Below are positions 1 to 11,061 of a DNA stretch of 64,000 nt, piece after piece. The notes beneath the pieces were generated by a model that saw only the letters and a program-made list of their open reading frames with translations, did no database searches and was not told the origin of the DNA. The stretch spans positions 6,769,001 to 6,833,000 of the forward strand of contig CM067526.1 of the NCBI GenBank assembly GCA_034509925.1. The letters are read 5' to 3'. The stretch comes from Hirudinaria manillensis. Taxonomy: Eukaryota > Annelida > Clitellata > Hirudinida > Hirudinidae. Within the stretch, counting starts at the first letter, position 1; every line of letters starts with the position of its first letter. The position numbers were made by a program, and so were the translations under genes.

Positions 1-1338
1 TAAACTCTAGTGAACATGTCCACATTCTCTAGGTTCGGCAAGTTTTTAAAAGCTGCAAACAAGTTTAATTTAATGCTTTCGCTGGGATAATAGAAAACAT
101 CTCTGATGTCCAAGGTTCTGAAAAGGTAATCGCGCGTTAATTTCTTGTGATAAAATCTTGTCGTTCACTTAAGGTTTACCTCAATTGGTTCAGAGAATAT
201 AAGATTTTATGAAGATTGTCCGATTTGTTTGATTGGACTGCAGGAATTGACAAAACTTTTAGTTTGGAAAGACTGGCCAACGACTCAAAACTTGATTCAG
301 TAAGATTTATACCATCTACTTTCAACTCCTCCAAAGTATTGGAAAATTGTGAAAAATCGATATTTAAGAGACTGCTATCATCTAACGCTATATGCAATTT
401 CTTCAGCCTTGGAAGTGATACATTCAAGAACTCTAAATTTCTAAAATTTCGGAGATTTATAGATTATATACAATATTTATTACTTCCAAAAATCTACAAT
501 TAAATTTAATAAAATCCAGAAACTATCAATATTCGTTTGAAGATGAAAAGTTACGTTTTATAGCACATAAGTGTTAAACTTTCAAGTGTGGACCCAACTT
601 CACAAAGAGTCCTTAGGTATTCCTCGGAGAGATATCTCAGGCATATGGAGAAAGATTTGATAGGGTATGTCACGCGTTTCAACTTATTATGAGTCTCATT
701 ATACCATTCTTCAAACTTGTTAAATTGGATCAAGTTGATGTCAGTCCAGTCTAAGACATCCCTATAAGGTATCACACGATATATGTAATCTTGATGGATG
801 TGCCATCCCATTTCTTTACTTTTGAAAAGAATTCTCTCAAATAAGAAAGGAGGAAGCAACTTTTTTCTTGAAATGTAAACTCCTGCGGAATATTGCGGAC
901 AATTTCTTTAAAATTATATTATCGACATGCAATGCTATAAAATATTTAATAATTATTTTAAAATATTATATTTAGTATAGAATTATTATTGTTAATGCAG
1001 TTAATTGTATCTTATATCAAGATCCATAATTTTGAACATGAATGTGATTATAATCAGGACGAGCAACGCGATATTTGACGCAGTGGAAGCCAAGGAAAGC
1101 CTATGGTCATGAAATTACAGGAGCTGATTACAGGAAGGTATTTGTACTGACGTATGAAATCCCAAACTTTGCGGGCTTAGACTTTAGGATGGAACTTCTC
1201 ATTAAAATACGCGATTAACATTATTGGAAGACCATTGCTAAACAAACCTGCTAATTTGTCAAAGAAAACGTCTGTAAAATTAATGACCGCAAACTCTAAT
1301 AAACTGTTCTGCATGTTCTTAAGTTTATTCACAGCCAT
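1..1338 (-). CDS. LRR/F-box-like protein, left copy (5' half; runs off the left edge)
   Basis: This is the left paralogue of the gene at 5603-8394. Exons on the minus strand are 1248-1338 (start codon, 30 codons plus 1 base), 555-882, 180-440 and 1-117 (incomplete at the window edge). Introns are GT-AG and every phase matches the right copy. Exon 555-882 holds an LPPFLFERIL stretch like the start of an F-box. Exons 180-440 and 1-117 hold leucine-rich repeats (LPRLKKLHIAL, LEELKV, LSKLKVLSI). Compared with the right copy it has a 12-base in-frame deletion in the LRR exon and many substitutions clustered in exon 555-882, yet stays open. Proteins of this type often act as substrate adaptors of SCF ubiquitin ligases; that role is inferred from architecture only. 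I do not recognise a specific orthologue. Confidence 0.6.
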
Positions 1339-2146
1339 TATCTTCAAAATTTCATAAATTTAACTTAGATAAAATACTTTCATCGATAAAGTGGTTAAAT
1401 AATTGAATCCAATTACTATTTTCAAAGTCTTTAAATCGATTTTAAGTTTTATTATAATAAAATGTTAAAATATAAATTTAATAAATGTATTTCTTAATCA
1501 CTTTCACATACCATATTCTAAAATCTTCTACATCTAACTCAAAAGGGTACCAAAAGGGTCCTATTTGTTCCAAAACTTGGGGCCCACATGGTAAGACCAA
1601 TGAGATCCTACAGTTCTCTCCCAATATCTCAGAGCACATGCTGACGAGTCCGACCACATTTCTACAAACTGATAGAACACTGACTTTCACATCTTTCACA
1701 AACTGCTCCAAGTAAAATTTCTCTGCTAATTCATTTCTAGTTTTGTATAAATTTACCTATTGCATTTGGATATGACTTATTTCTTCCCCCATCTTAAACA
1801 CTGCTACTGATTCGAAATGTCTTTCGCTTCCACATGTAATTAATATACGCTTTCATATACGAAATTCTACGTAAGTCCCTTGGATCTACGCATGTGTTCC
1901 CATACGGCCCTCATGAGTGTGTCACGCCCAGTGTGGATTAAATCATAAAGGTGATTAAATTACTTAACCTTTGTAAACAAAAATATATATATGTAAAGAT
2001 AATTAAAAAATACAGTATAATAATTTTTTCAAATATTAAGGTTATATTTTCATACTTAATACACATACGATTTCTGATTAGATCAATATAGGCCTCGTAA
2101 AAATTGTGTGGATGGCTTACGTTGTTTAGAAATAATTGGTTCTGTT
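1339..2146. promoter_or_regulatory. Divergent intergenic region, left copy, with extra ~480 bp segment
   Basis: This is the shared upstream region of the minus-strand LRR gene and plus-strand PIG-T. In the right copy the same interval is only 320 bp (8395-8714), so a compact bidirectional promoter is likely. Here about 480 bp (roughly 1494-1975) is present that the right copy lacks. On both sides of that segment the two copies align closely. Confidence 0.5.
1494..1975 (-). other. ~480 bp segment absent from the paralogous promoter; contains exon-like minus-strand ORF
   Basis: The segment interrupts the divergent promoter between two parts that are contiguous at about 8550 in the right copy. 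On the minus strand, from about 1723 down to 1513, is an open stretch reading EKFYLEQFVKDVKV, then CSEILGENCRISLVLPCGP, then FWYPFELDVEDFRIW. It is preceded by an AG acceptor and followed by a good GTATGTG donor. The composition is richer and less repetitive than the surroundings and looks like a real exon. I do not recognise the protein. It may be an inserted gene or transposon fragment, or a piece lost from the right copy. No clear target-site duplication is visible. Confidence 0.4.
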
Positions 2147-3853
2147 ATGATTGCGTTGGTGGCTATTTTAGCTTTCTTCGTATTTCCTCATGATGCCTCT
2201 TCGGATATTTTTAACGAAGAATTATTTTTTAAAACTTTACCGAGCGGCCACATTTACGGACATTTCCAATTCGTTACGACATGGAACACTTCATTAAACT
2301 CTCCTTCATCAAAACATTACCGATATTTCCCTAGAGCTTTGGGTGAAATCTTTGAAACTTATTCTGTGAAAGAATTACATTTAAGTTTTAGTCAGGGAAG
2401 ATGGAGACACGAAACATGGGGATATCCTGTCATAGATGCATCATCTGGAGCAGAGCTTCTAGTGTGGTTTCAATCAGACAGAAACGACATAGACTCGGCA
2501 TGGCTCGGGCTCATCAATGTTCTATCAGGAATGTTTTGCGCTTCACTGAATTTTATGGATGCCAAGTCAACAATAATCCCTGTTATGAATTTTCGACAGA
2601 CAGGTGTCACAAGTGACAGATACGAACGCCACTTTACCAAGAACGTGCGATATGCTGTCCTTGCTGACGAGATTGTTTGTACTGAAAATTTGACACCATG
2701 GAAAAAGTTGTTACCATGTGGCTTAAAAGCTGGTTTGTCATCATTGCTTAATGCAAATAAATTGTATGATGCCTCGTATCACTCTTTGGGCATTCACTTT
2801 CGCCATATTTGCATGGATAGAGATTGTACTCAAATTGGACTTGAGCTATCACAAACATTAGGAGTTGTGTTTGATCCGATAATAAATCTAAGGATTTCTA
2901 TGAACAAACCTGATTGGAGCTTCAAGAGGCTTTTTGGAAGAATGATAAGTAATGCATGCCCTTTAGCCTCTGTTTCTAAAGTTTATGTTGACAGATCAGA
3001 TGATATGAGAAATACTATTTTTAATTTGCAACCAAGTGAAATCATAAAGGTAAAAAGAAGTGGAATTGATTTGAAATATGCTGTGTACAACATTCCAGCT
3101 TTTGTGTCAAGTAATAAAGCTTTCAACTTAGAAGTCACCTACAGTCAAAATGCAATAGAGTCTCACGGACAGGCTCCATTCATAACAACCAATCGATTCC
3201 AAACTGGCTATGGTCAGGTTTTTGGTGGAGTTATGTGCTTGATTTACAACAGACATGCCACAAAAAGTGTCAAAGCCACTTACTTGGAAGTCATTCCTCA
3301 CTACCTGAGAATGTACTTTCACACACTAAAAATTGAATCCTTTAAAGGAGAGGTTGGCTCTGTTGGTGTTGAAGGCAAAGAAGTAAAGCCTTTGAAACTT
3401 CATTATACTCCAGGTCTTGATTCAGGCAGACCATACCATTTGGAAATTGCTTTTGTGTTGCCAGCAGATTCTGTTACCAGGATAAGCTTCCAGTTTGAAA
3501 GGCAGCTTCTCAAGTGGACCAATTATCCCCCTGATGCCAACCATGGTTTCCCCGTGGCTTCATCAGTCCTCAGTGTTCTACTTCCTACTGCTAAAAATGT
3601 GACTTCTCCTTGTAATGGCCATACTCTCATCAAGAGTATATTTGACAACAAAACATGTGTCAATGATCACCATGGTTATTTTGTCAAGATTCATACGGAG
3701 CCCCTCCTTGTCATGTTGCCAACGCCAGATTTTAGCATGCCATACAATGTCATCTGTCTTGTGTGCACTGTTATCGCTATATCATTCGGTTCAATTCACA
3801 ATTTGTCTACCAAGTCATTTATAATTATAATTATCGGTAATTATAACAATTAA
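2147..3853 (+). CDS. PIGT: GPI transamidase subunit PIG-T, C-terminally truncated chimeric copy
   Basis: 568 codons from ATG 2147, differing from the intact copy (8715-10472) at only a handful of residues up to base 3820. Family hallmarks include SHYRYFP-type and LHLSFSQGRW segments, SGAEL, ENLTPWKKLLPC and LPTPDFSMPYNVICL. PIG-T is the ER-lumenal scaffold of the GPI transamidase, which attaches GPI anchors to secreted proteins. The frame crosses a breakpoint at 3820/3821 just after the C-terminal membrane helix. The last 28 residues of the intact protein, with its basic cytosolic tail, are replaced by ten unrelated residues rich in isoleucine and asparagine, then TAA. An AATAAA at 3855-3860, supplied by the fused block, could serve as poly(A) signal. 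The first in-frame ATG is used; the frame is open further upstream, so a 5' exon is possible. It may be a functional variant or an early pseudogene. Confidence 0.9.
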   Translation: MIALVAILAFFVFPHDASSDIFNEELFFKTLPSGHIYGHFQFVTTWNTSLNSPSSKHYRYFPRALGEIFETYSVKELHLSFSQGRWRHETWGYPVIDASSGAELLVWFQSDRNDIDSAWLGLINVLSGMFCASLNFMDAKSTIIPVMNFRQTGVTSDRYERHFTKNVRYAVLADEIVCTENLTPWKKLLPCGLKAGLSSLLNANKLYDASYHSLGIHFRHICMDRDCTQIGLELSQTLGVVFDPIINLRISMNKPDWSFKRLFGRMISNACPLASVSKVYVDRSDDMRNTIFNLQPSEIIKVKRSGIDLKYAVYNIPAFVSSNKAFNLEVTYSQNAIESHGQAPFITTNRFQTGYGQVFGGVMCLIYNRHATKSVKATYLEVIPHYLRMYFHTLKIESFKGEVGSVGVEGKEVKPLKLHYTPGLDSGRPYHLEIAFVLPADSVTRISFQFERQLLKWTNYPPDANHGFPVASSVLSVLLPTAKNVTSPCNGHTLIKSIFDNKTCVNDHHGYFVKIHTEPLLVMLPTPDFSMPYNVICLVCTVIAISFGSIHNLSTKSFIIIIIGNYNN

Positions 3854-5256
3854 GAATAAAAATAACCTAAAATTTGAAACAAATATGACAATTACATTGT
3901 TAAACAATGTAAATCATAGAATACGAATTCATTGCGATACAATATGCACTAAAATTGAGGTAGAATTTTAGCCCGATTAAACGTTCTGCTATAATAATAA
4001 TAATTATTATTATGACTATTTAATATTAGTTACAATAATAATAATAATAAAAGTTACTTAAAAATAATTATAATTATAATTATATTATATTGTAAAATAA
4101 AATATAATGATGGTTATTGTTAAAATTATTATGTTATAATTGCTGTAATGATAATAATATTTATTATTATTGTTATAATTAATTATCATGATTAATTAAT
4201 GTTATTATTTGTTTAAACTCTAAATTTAAAGTAAACAATTGGAAATTGAAAGTTTGGCGGAAAATGTTTGAAGAAGTAAAAACCAACAGGATGGAGAGAT
4301 ACAAAACATGTTTCAAGAATTGGTGAAAGAGTTACAAGTAGACATCAACACACGAAACATTATATGTTTATAAATTGATTTCATTTTATAATAAAAGATT
4401 TAAATTATGAATTTCTGTCGAAATCGTCGCAGAATGAAAGTTACCAATAAAATGTTATGCAAGACATAAATCCAAAGTTAGGAAAACATGATTTAATGCA
4501 AAATGTTTAAAATTCCGGAAATAATAATATTCGATTGCATTTAAATTTTAATAAAAACAATCGTCAGAAACAAATCTTTCTCTGAAATAAATTTTCAAAT
4601 AAAACTTAATCTGACGGCAAAATTGAAATATGAAAATAAAAAGAGGCGAAGTAAAAAGTCGGAATGAATTAAAATGGAATTAATCATTTTTATGGAATAA
4701 ATGTGCAAAATAAGAACGAAATAAAGGGTCATAATTCTGATTAATCCCGCATCATTTGGTCCGAGCAGGTGAAAATCTGGGAAGACCCGGAAAATGTCAA
4801 AGGTTAAACCAAGTTTATTGCGCGTCCCCTGCACGTGCTCGTAATCCATGTTCAGTGAAGCGTGAACTTTTGATCGAATGAGGATTCATTTCCGGGATCA
4901 CGTGGTTCTCTTTGAAGAACTTTAAAAATGTTTGCAACAATGGAATGCATTTCTGCTCCTATTTTTAATTCGAAAGCTTTCTCAGGTCGCTCGATCTGAA
5001 AGGGATTACTTGCCATGTAATATATAAATAATATAAATTATATATAATATTTAATTATAATAATTGTATAATATATGATATAAATCATTTTAATATTAAT
5101 CATAATTTAATATAACGCCGCACCACTTCTATTTGTTATTTGTTCCATTTGAAAACTTACTTTTTGGAATAAATAATAAATAAATTATGAAAAGATATTA
5201 AGTTACCAGAAATTGGAATTCAGAACGGAGGCGCCTCAGAATCTCTATAATATAAA
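3821..5256. repeat. Block X, copy 1 (sister at 16281-17730)
   Basis: Non-coding AT-rich DNA nearly identical to 16281-17730, differing by a few substitutions and small indels. It starts at the PIG-T breakpoint and ends in a short ATAATATAAA shared by both copies. The 84-codon minus-strand reading frame at 4595-4849 is present in both but shows no family feature. No gene is supported here. The block marks the right end of the left tandem unit. Confidence 0.92.
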
Positions 5257-5602
5257 AAATACTAGTTATAAAAGCAATTAGTGGCTCTGAGGTCAAGAAC
5301 AAGAAGGAAATTTTTTTGAGTCTGCTGAGCGTCTAAAGACTTGAATCGTCAATGATTATGAGATTACTATATAAGTCCCACGCAAATAAACAATAAAAAT
5401 TACGTTTTGATTGATTTTATTCAAAGCCGGTTAATGAGTTTATATGAAGAAATTCGTGAAACAATTCTCTCGATATCGTGAAATTATGACCGATAAATGC
5501 TTTCGGGAGCTAATGAAAGTCATCAAGGTATTCACTTAAGAAATTTGAATTATTAAATAGCACAGTATTGTGTCTACTCTCGAAGATCACGGCCGCAAAT
5601 GT

Positions 5603-8394
5603 TCAAATTTTTGAAATGTATTCTATAAGCCTTATCACCGCAGCCATAGTGTCTTCGCCAACTTCCTTCACCTGACCGTCATTAAAGGTTTTCTTATAGA
5701 CCTAGGAAGTTGGAAAGAGAATTAATTGAATAAAATATTTAGATACAACCAAATCTAATGGTTCTTAATAAAATTCACTGACTTCATCCAAACCAAGTGC
5801 TGACACATAGCCTGGGAACCAGTAATTTGAAATGAAAAAAGTACTCCGCAATATTTTCCATCTCAGGCCTTTGTTAAGATCCTTCTTCAAAATATCCAAC
5901 AAGATTCTTGTCACTTGGCGGTTTAACATCTAAAATGAATTTACACTCATCGAGAATTTGCTAGTTTTTTTCATTTTAACAAAACGTTTCTTACGAAATC
6001 TTTAACGCCCACAATAAGACAACCACGCTGAAGGACATGAGGTTAAACATTAAATAATATTTTGAAAGAATTTTAGCCAAAAAATATAACCTACACCAGT
6101 GTCAACGATACTGAGTATGATATTGATTGCTTTCCTAAATAATCACAATAAGTTTTAAGTTATTAAATATTATTCGAGCTAGCTTATAAAGATTAGATGA
6201 AATCGAAATAATTTGTTGCTTGTTAAAACATTCTTTGACACTTTTTCTTACTTTATAAAATCGTCTGTGCAACGATCCGATTCCATATAAGGTATTGTAT
6301 CTCTGAAATTATAATAATGAGATGAATGAATTTATTTACTTTAACTTAAAGAAACCCACGCCATTACCTGTTAATTACGCCACACAGCCAAAATGATTTC
6401 AAAAGTAACTAAAGAGATGTAAAAGATTGGAATAATTAGATTTCAATTGAAGCCGGTTAGTTAAGTCCTGATTGACTTTTTATGTCAGTCAGGTTTTATA
6501 TTATATCATCGTTAAATTAAATAAAGATTAATTATACACTAAATTAATTTCGGTTTGCTTACACTTTCTAGTCTTGAAGTTTGCTCCAAGGGAATGTAAG
6601 GAAGGATTTTGATTAGCATTTCGAACATATCGCATACATACAAATTTTCTGGAAGGTATACTTCATAGGATGAAAACATGGATTCAATTCGCAAGTTTAA
6701 AATCTGAGAACGACACAAAAAATGATCAAAAAGAACTGTTTTAATTAATAAAATAATTCAAAAGTTAATAAATAATGGAGAAAGAGTTTAAATTATAAAA
6801 TAATTTAATTTTAACAAAAAAAAATCGCAAAAGTATTACACCTCTTCACTTAATAGACCTTCAATCACTTTTTCAGGGTGCATTCCAAATCTTTTCCAAT
6901 TTTTACATCTTTTAGTTTCTCTAACAAATGCATAGTCTCTATAAGAAATCACATTTTTAAAATCAAGCCCCAAAAATCTAATAAATAAATAAACTCATAA
7001 TATTTACACATACTTGCTGAAACGCGATTCATAAGATCTAGTGAATATGTCCACATTCTCTAGGTTCGGCAAGTTTTTAAAAGCTGCAAACAAGTTTAAT
7101 TTAATGCTTTCGCTGGGATAATAGAAAACATCTCTGATGTCCAAGGTTCTGAAAAGGTAATCGCGCTTTAATTTCATGTGATAAAATCTTGTCGTTCACT
7201 TAAGGTTTACCTCAATTGGTTCAGAGAATATAAGATTTTATGAAGATTGTCTGCTTTGTTTGATTGGACTCCAGGAATTGACAAAACTTTTAGTTTGGAA
7301 AGACTGGCCAACGACTCAAAACTTGAGTCAGTAAGATTTATATCATTTACTTTCAACTCCTCCAAAGTATTGGAAAATTGTGAAAAATCGATATTTAAGA
7401 GACTATCTAAATTTATGGGTTCATCTAACGCTATATGCAATTTCTTCAGCCTTGGAAGTGATACTTTCAAGAACTCTAAATTTCTAAAATTTCAGAGATT
7501 TATAGATTATATACAATATTTATTACTTCCAAAAATCTACAATTAACACAAAAATCAATTAAATTTAATAAAATCCAGAAACTATCAATATTCGTTTGAA
7601 GATGAAAAGTTACATTTCATCGCAGATAAGGGTTAAACTTTCAAGTGTGGACCCAACTTCACAAAGAATCCTTAGGTATTCCTCGGAGAGAGAACTCATG
7701 TATACGCAGAAAGATTTGATAGGGTATGTCACGCTTTTCAACTGATTAAAATTCTTAATACGACATTGCATAAAGTTGTTAAATTGGTTCAAGTTGATGT
7801 TAGTCCAGTCTAAGACATCCCTATAAGGTATCACATGAAATATGTAATCTTGATGGATGTGCCATCCCATTTCTTTACTTTTGAAAAGAATTCTCTCAAA
7901 TAAGAAAGGAGGAAGCAACTTTTTTCTTGAAACTCCTGCGGAATATTGTGGATAATTTCTTTAAAATTATATTATCGACATGCAATACTATAAATTATTT
8001 TAAAATATTACATTTAGTATAGAATTATTATTGTTAATGCAGTTAATTGTATCTTATATCAAGATCCATAATTTTGAACATGAATGTGAGTATAATTAGG
8101 ACGAGCAACGCGATATTTGACGCAGTGGAAGCCAAGGAAAGCCTATGGTCATGAAATTACAGGAGCTGTATTTTACAGGAAGGTATTTGTACTGACGTAT
8201 GTTAAGTGTTTGAAATCCCAAACTTTGCGGGCTTAGACTTTAAGATGGAACTTCTCATTAAAATACGCGATTAACATTATTGGAAGACCATTGCTAAACA
8301 AACCTGCTAATTTGTCAAAGAAAACGTCTGTAAAATTAATGACCGCAAACTCTAATAAACTGTTCTGCATGTTCTTAAGTTTATTCACAGCCAT
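5603..8394 (-). CDS. LRR/F-box-like protein, right copy (complete model)
   Basis: Minus-strand exons: 8304-8394, 7614-7935, 7211-7483, 7014-7148, 6842-6977, 6563-6703, 6252-6302, 5995-6027, 5783-5929 and 5603-5701 (stop). All junctions are GT-AG and the phases close to 476 codons (475 aa). Residues about 30-140 include LPPFLFERIL, which resembles an F-box start. The next two exons carry leucine-rich repeats. The exon at 6563-6703 holds LIKILPYIPLEQTSRLESVS, again F-box-like. An SCF-type adaptor is the obvious guess but is inference. A further small exon near 6.1 kb cannot be excluded. The gene is head to head with PIG-T, 320 bp between start codons. The segment 7690-7790 differs strongly from the left copy while its flanks hardly differ. 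Confidence 0.65.
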
Positions 8395-8714
8395 TATCTT
8401 CAAAATTTCATAAATTTAACTTAGATAAAATACTTTCATCGATAAAGTGGTTAAATAATTGAATCCGATTACTATTTCCAAAGTCTTTAAATCGATTTTA
8501 AGTTTTATTATAATAAAATTTTAAAATATAAATTTAATAAATGTATTTCTAAACAAAAATATATATATGCAAAGTTAATTACAAAATACAGTATAATAAT
8601 TTTTTTCAAATATTAAGGTTATATTTACTTAATACACATACGATTTCTGATTGGATCAATATAGGCCTCGTAAAAATTGTGTGGAAGGCTTGTTTAGAAA
8701 TAATTGGTTCTGTT
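8395..8714. promoter_or_regulatory. Divergent promoter region between LRR gene and PIG-T
   Basis: 320 bp separate the two start codons on opposite strands. The same arrangement, minus the extra segment, exists in the left copy. The sequence is AT-rich with no TATA box that I can place confidently. A possible acceptor (AATATAG at about 8658-8664) leaves room for an untranslated or short coding 5' exon of PIG-T. Confidence 0.45.
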
Positions 8715-10472
8715 ATGATTGCGTTGGTGGCTATTTTAGCTTTCTTCGTATTTCCTCATGATGCCTCTTCGGATATTTTTAACGAAGAATTATTTTTTAA
8801 AACTTTACCGAGCGGCCACATTTACGGACATTTCCAATTCGTTACGACATGGAACACTTCATTAAACTCTCCTTCATCAAAACATTACCGATATTTCCCT
8901 AGAGCTTTGGGTGAAATCTTTGAAACTTATTCTGTGAAAGAATTACATTTAAGTTTTAGTCAGGGAAGATGGAGACACGAAACATGGGGATATCCTGTCA
9001 TAGATGCATCATCTGGAGCAGAGCTTCTAGTGTGGTTTCAATCAGACAGAAACGACATAGACTCGGCATGGCTTGGGCTCATCAATGTTCTATCAGGAAT
9101 GTTTTGCGCTTCACTGAATTTTATGGATGCCAAGTCAACAATAATCCCTGTTATGAATTTTCGACAGACAGGTGTCACAAGTGATAGATACGAACGCCAC
9201 TTTACCAAGAACGTGCGATATGCTGTCCTTGCTGACGAGATTGTTTGTACTGAAAATTTGACACCATGGAAAAAGTTGTTACCATGTGGCTTAAAAGCTG
9301 GTTTGTCATCATTGCTTAATGCAAATAAATTGTATGATGCCTCGTATCACTCTTTGGGCATTCACTTTCGCCACATTTGCATGGATAGAGATTGTACCCA
9401 AATTGGACTTGAGCTATCACAAACATTAGGAGTTGTGTTTGATCCGATAATAAATCTAAGGATTTCTATGAACAAACCTGATTGGAGCTTCAAGAGGCTT
9501 TTTGGAAGAATGATAAGTAATGCATGCCCTTTAGCCTCTGTTTCTAAAGTTTATGTTGACAGATCAGATGATATGAGAAATACTATTTTTAATTTGCAAC
9601 CAAGTGAAATCGTAAAGTTAAAAAGGAGTGGAATTGATTTGAAATATGCTGTGTACAACATTCCAGATTTTGTGTCAAGTAATAAAGCTTTCAACTTAGA
9701 AGTCACCTACAGTCAAAATGCAATAGAGTCTCACGGACATGCTCCATTCATAACAACCAATCGATTCCAAACTGGCTATGGTCAGGTTTTTGGTGGAGTT
9801 ATGTGCTTGATTTACAACAGACATGCCACAAAAAGTGTCAAAGCCACTTACTTGGAAGTCATTCCTCACTACCTGAGAATGTACTTTCACACACTTAAAA
9901 TTGAATCCTTCAAAGGAGAGGTTGGCTCTGTTGGTGATGAAGGCAAGGAAGTAAAGCCTTTGAAACTTCATTATACTCCAGGTCTTGATTCAGGCAGACC
10001 ATACCATTTGGAAATTGCTTTTGTGTTGCCAGCAGATTCTGTCACCAGGATAAGCTTCCAGTTTGAAAGGCAGCTTCTCAAGTGGACCAATTATCCCCCT
10101 GATGCCAACCATGGTTTCCCCGTGGCTTCATCAGTCCTCAGTGTTCTACTTCCTACTGCTGAAAATGTGACTTCTCCTTGTAATGGCCATACTCTCATCA
10201 AGAGTATATTTGACAACAAAACATGTGTCAATGATCACCATGGCTATTTCGTCAAGATTCATACGGAGCCCCTCCTTGTCATGTTGCCAACGCCAGATTT
10301 TAGCATGCCATACAATGTCATCTGTCTTGTGTGCACTGTTATCGCTATATCATTCGGTTCAATTCACAATTTGTCTACCAAGTCATTTGTCAGATTTGAC
10401 CCAGAAAAACATAAGAGTTTTTACACGAAAATCAAAGACAAGATCTGGAAGAAAAAAGAGAAAACTCAGTAA
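8715..10472 (+). CDS. PIGT: GPI transamidase component PIG-T (intact copy, single exon)
   Basis: 585 aa from the first in-frame ATG, close to the usual ~580 aa of the family. An N-terminal hydrophobic stretch (MIALVAILAFFVF) is a signal sequence. The lumenal domain shows strongly conserved blocks: LPSG, LHLSFSQGRW, LSGMFCASLNF, VCTENLTPWKKLLPC with a probable glycosylated NLT, QTLGVVFD, FERQLLKWT and DANHGF. A single membrane helix lies at about residues 534-553 (after LPTPDFSMPY), followed by a strongly basic cytosolic tail ending KKKEKTQ. PIG-T works in the ER with PIG-K, GPAA1, PIG-S and PIG-U to add GPI anchors. The coding region has no intron, while the neighbouring LRR gene and TMA7 have several. 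A poly(A) signal AATAAA lies at 10694-10699. Confidence 0.97.
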   Translation: MIALVAILAFFVFPHDASSDIFNEELFFKTLPSGHIYGHFQFVTTWNTSLNSPSSKHYRYFPRALGEIFETYSVKELHLSFSQGRWRHETWGYPVIDASSGAELLVWFQSDRNDIDSAWLGLINVLSGMFCASLNFMDAKSTIIPVMNFRQTGVTSDRYERHFTKNVRYAVLADEIVCTENLTPWKKLLPCGLKAGLSSLLNANKLYDASYHSLGIHFRHICMDRDCTQIGLELSQTLGVVFDPIINLRISMNKPDWSFKRLFGRMISNACPLASVSKVYVDRSDDMRNTIFNLQPSEIVKLKRSGIDLKYAVYNIPDFVSSNKAFNLEVTYSQNAIESHGHAPFITTNRFQTGYGQVFGGVMCLIYNRHATKSVKATYLEVIPHYLRMYFHTLKIESFKGEVGSVGDEGKEVKPLKLHYTPGLDSGRPYHLEIAFVLPADSVTRISFQFERQLLKWTNYPPDANHGFPVASSVLSVLLPTAENVTSPCNGHTLIKSIFDNKTCVNDHHGYFVKIHTEPLLVMLPTPDFSMPYNVICLVCTVIAISFGSIHNLSTKSFVRFDPEKHKSFYTKIKDKIWKKKEKTQ

Positions 10473-11061
10473 CTTCCATTTTGACAATCAATTTATTTGT
10501 CAATTTCTAATGTTTTTGATTATCTTGTGTTAACTGATTAACATTGATGGCAGTGCTGCTAGTATTCTTGATGAAACGTTGAGACATTATGTATTTCTGC
10601 TTGTTCCATAGTTACTTTGTTTATAGTATTGGTGAAATCTCTTAAGTCGGAATTACTTTAAAAACCCTGTAGCTCAGGTAAGCATGTGCTCAAAATAAAG
10701 ATAACCATGCTACAACCAATTAGATAAACTTAGAATGATAATTGAATACGAAGCGGGCTCGTGGAGAGGTGTGCACTCACTTTTTGTAAACTTTGAGTCG
10801 CATTCATTCCTAACTTGGTGTGAATTTGAAATTTATAGGTCTGGCATGTGCACCAACTACATGGGTAAAATTAAAAAATAGTTATGAATTAAATATATAC
10901 AAATATTTATTAAATTTATATTTATTTATTTAAAAAGTCGTTTTAAAATCTGATATTTCAAAACGATTTAACTTCTTTGATTCCTTCGTCTTGTTTTGAA
11001 AGTTTAGAGAACGTGACATCGGGTAGTAGATCGGAGTGGTTCTTGCCGTAAAATTTAAAAG
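10473..11061. other. PIG-T 3' region and TMA7 upstream region
   Basis: No coding sequence is supported. It contains the PIG-T 3' UTR with AATAAA at 10694-10699 and the presumed TMA7 promoter and 5' UTR. The 83-codon minus-strand frame at 10958-11209 overlaps TMA7 exon 1 and looks like a shadow. Confidence 0.6.

Larger units (their letters stand above)
1..3820. repeat. Left copy of LRR gene + PIG-T segmental duplication
   Basis: Base 1 aligns with 7032 and base 3820 with 10388. Identity is very high over PIG-T, lower in one LRR-gene exon, and broken by the ~480 bp segment at 1494-1975 and small indels. The right end is abrupt, in the middle of a PIG-T codon run. Confidence 0.95.

Noticed and set aside
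4595..4849. 84-codon minus-strand ORF also present at 17077-17331
   Set aside because: Its presence twice is explained by the recent block X duplication. The C-terminal half is AT-driven Ile/Leu/Phe and there is no conserved motif.
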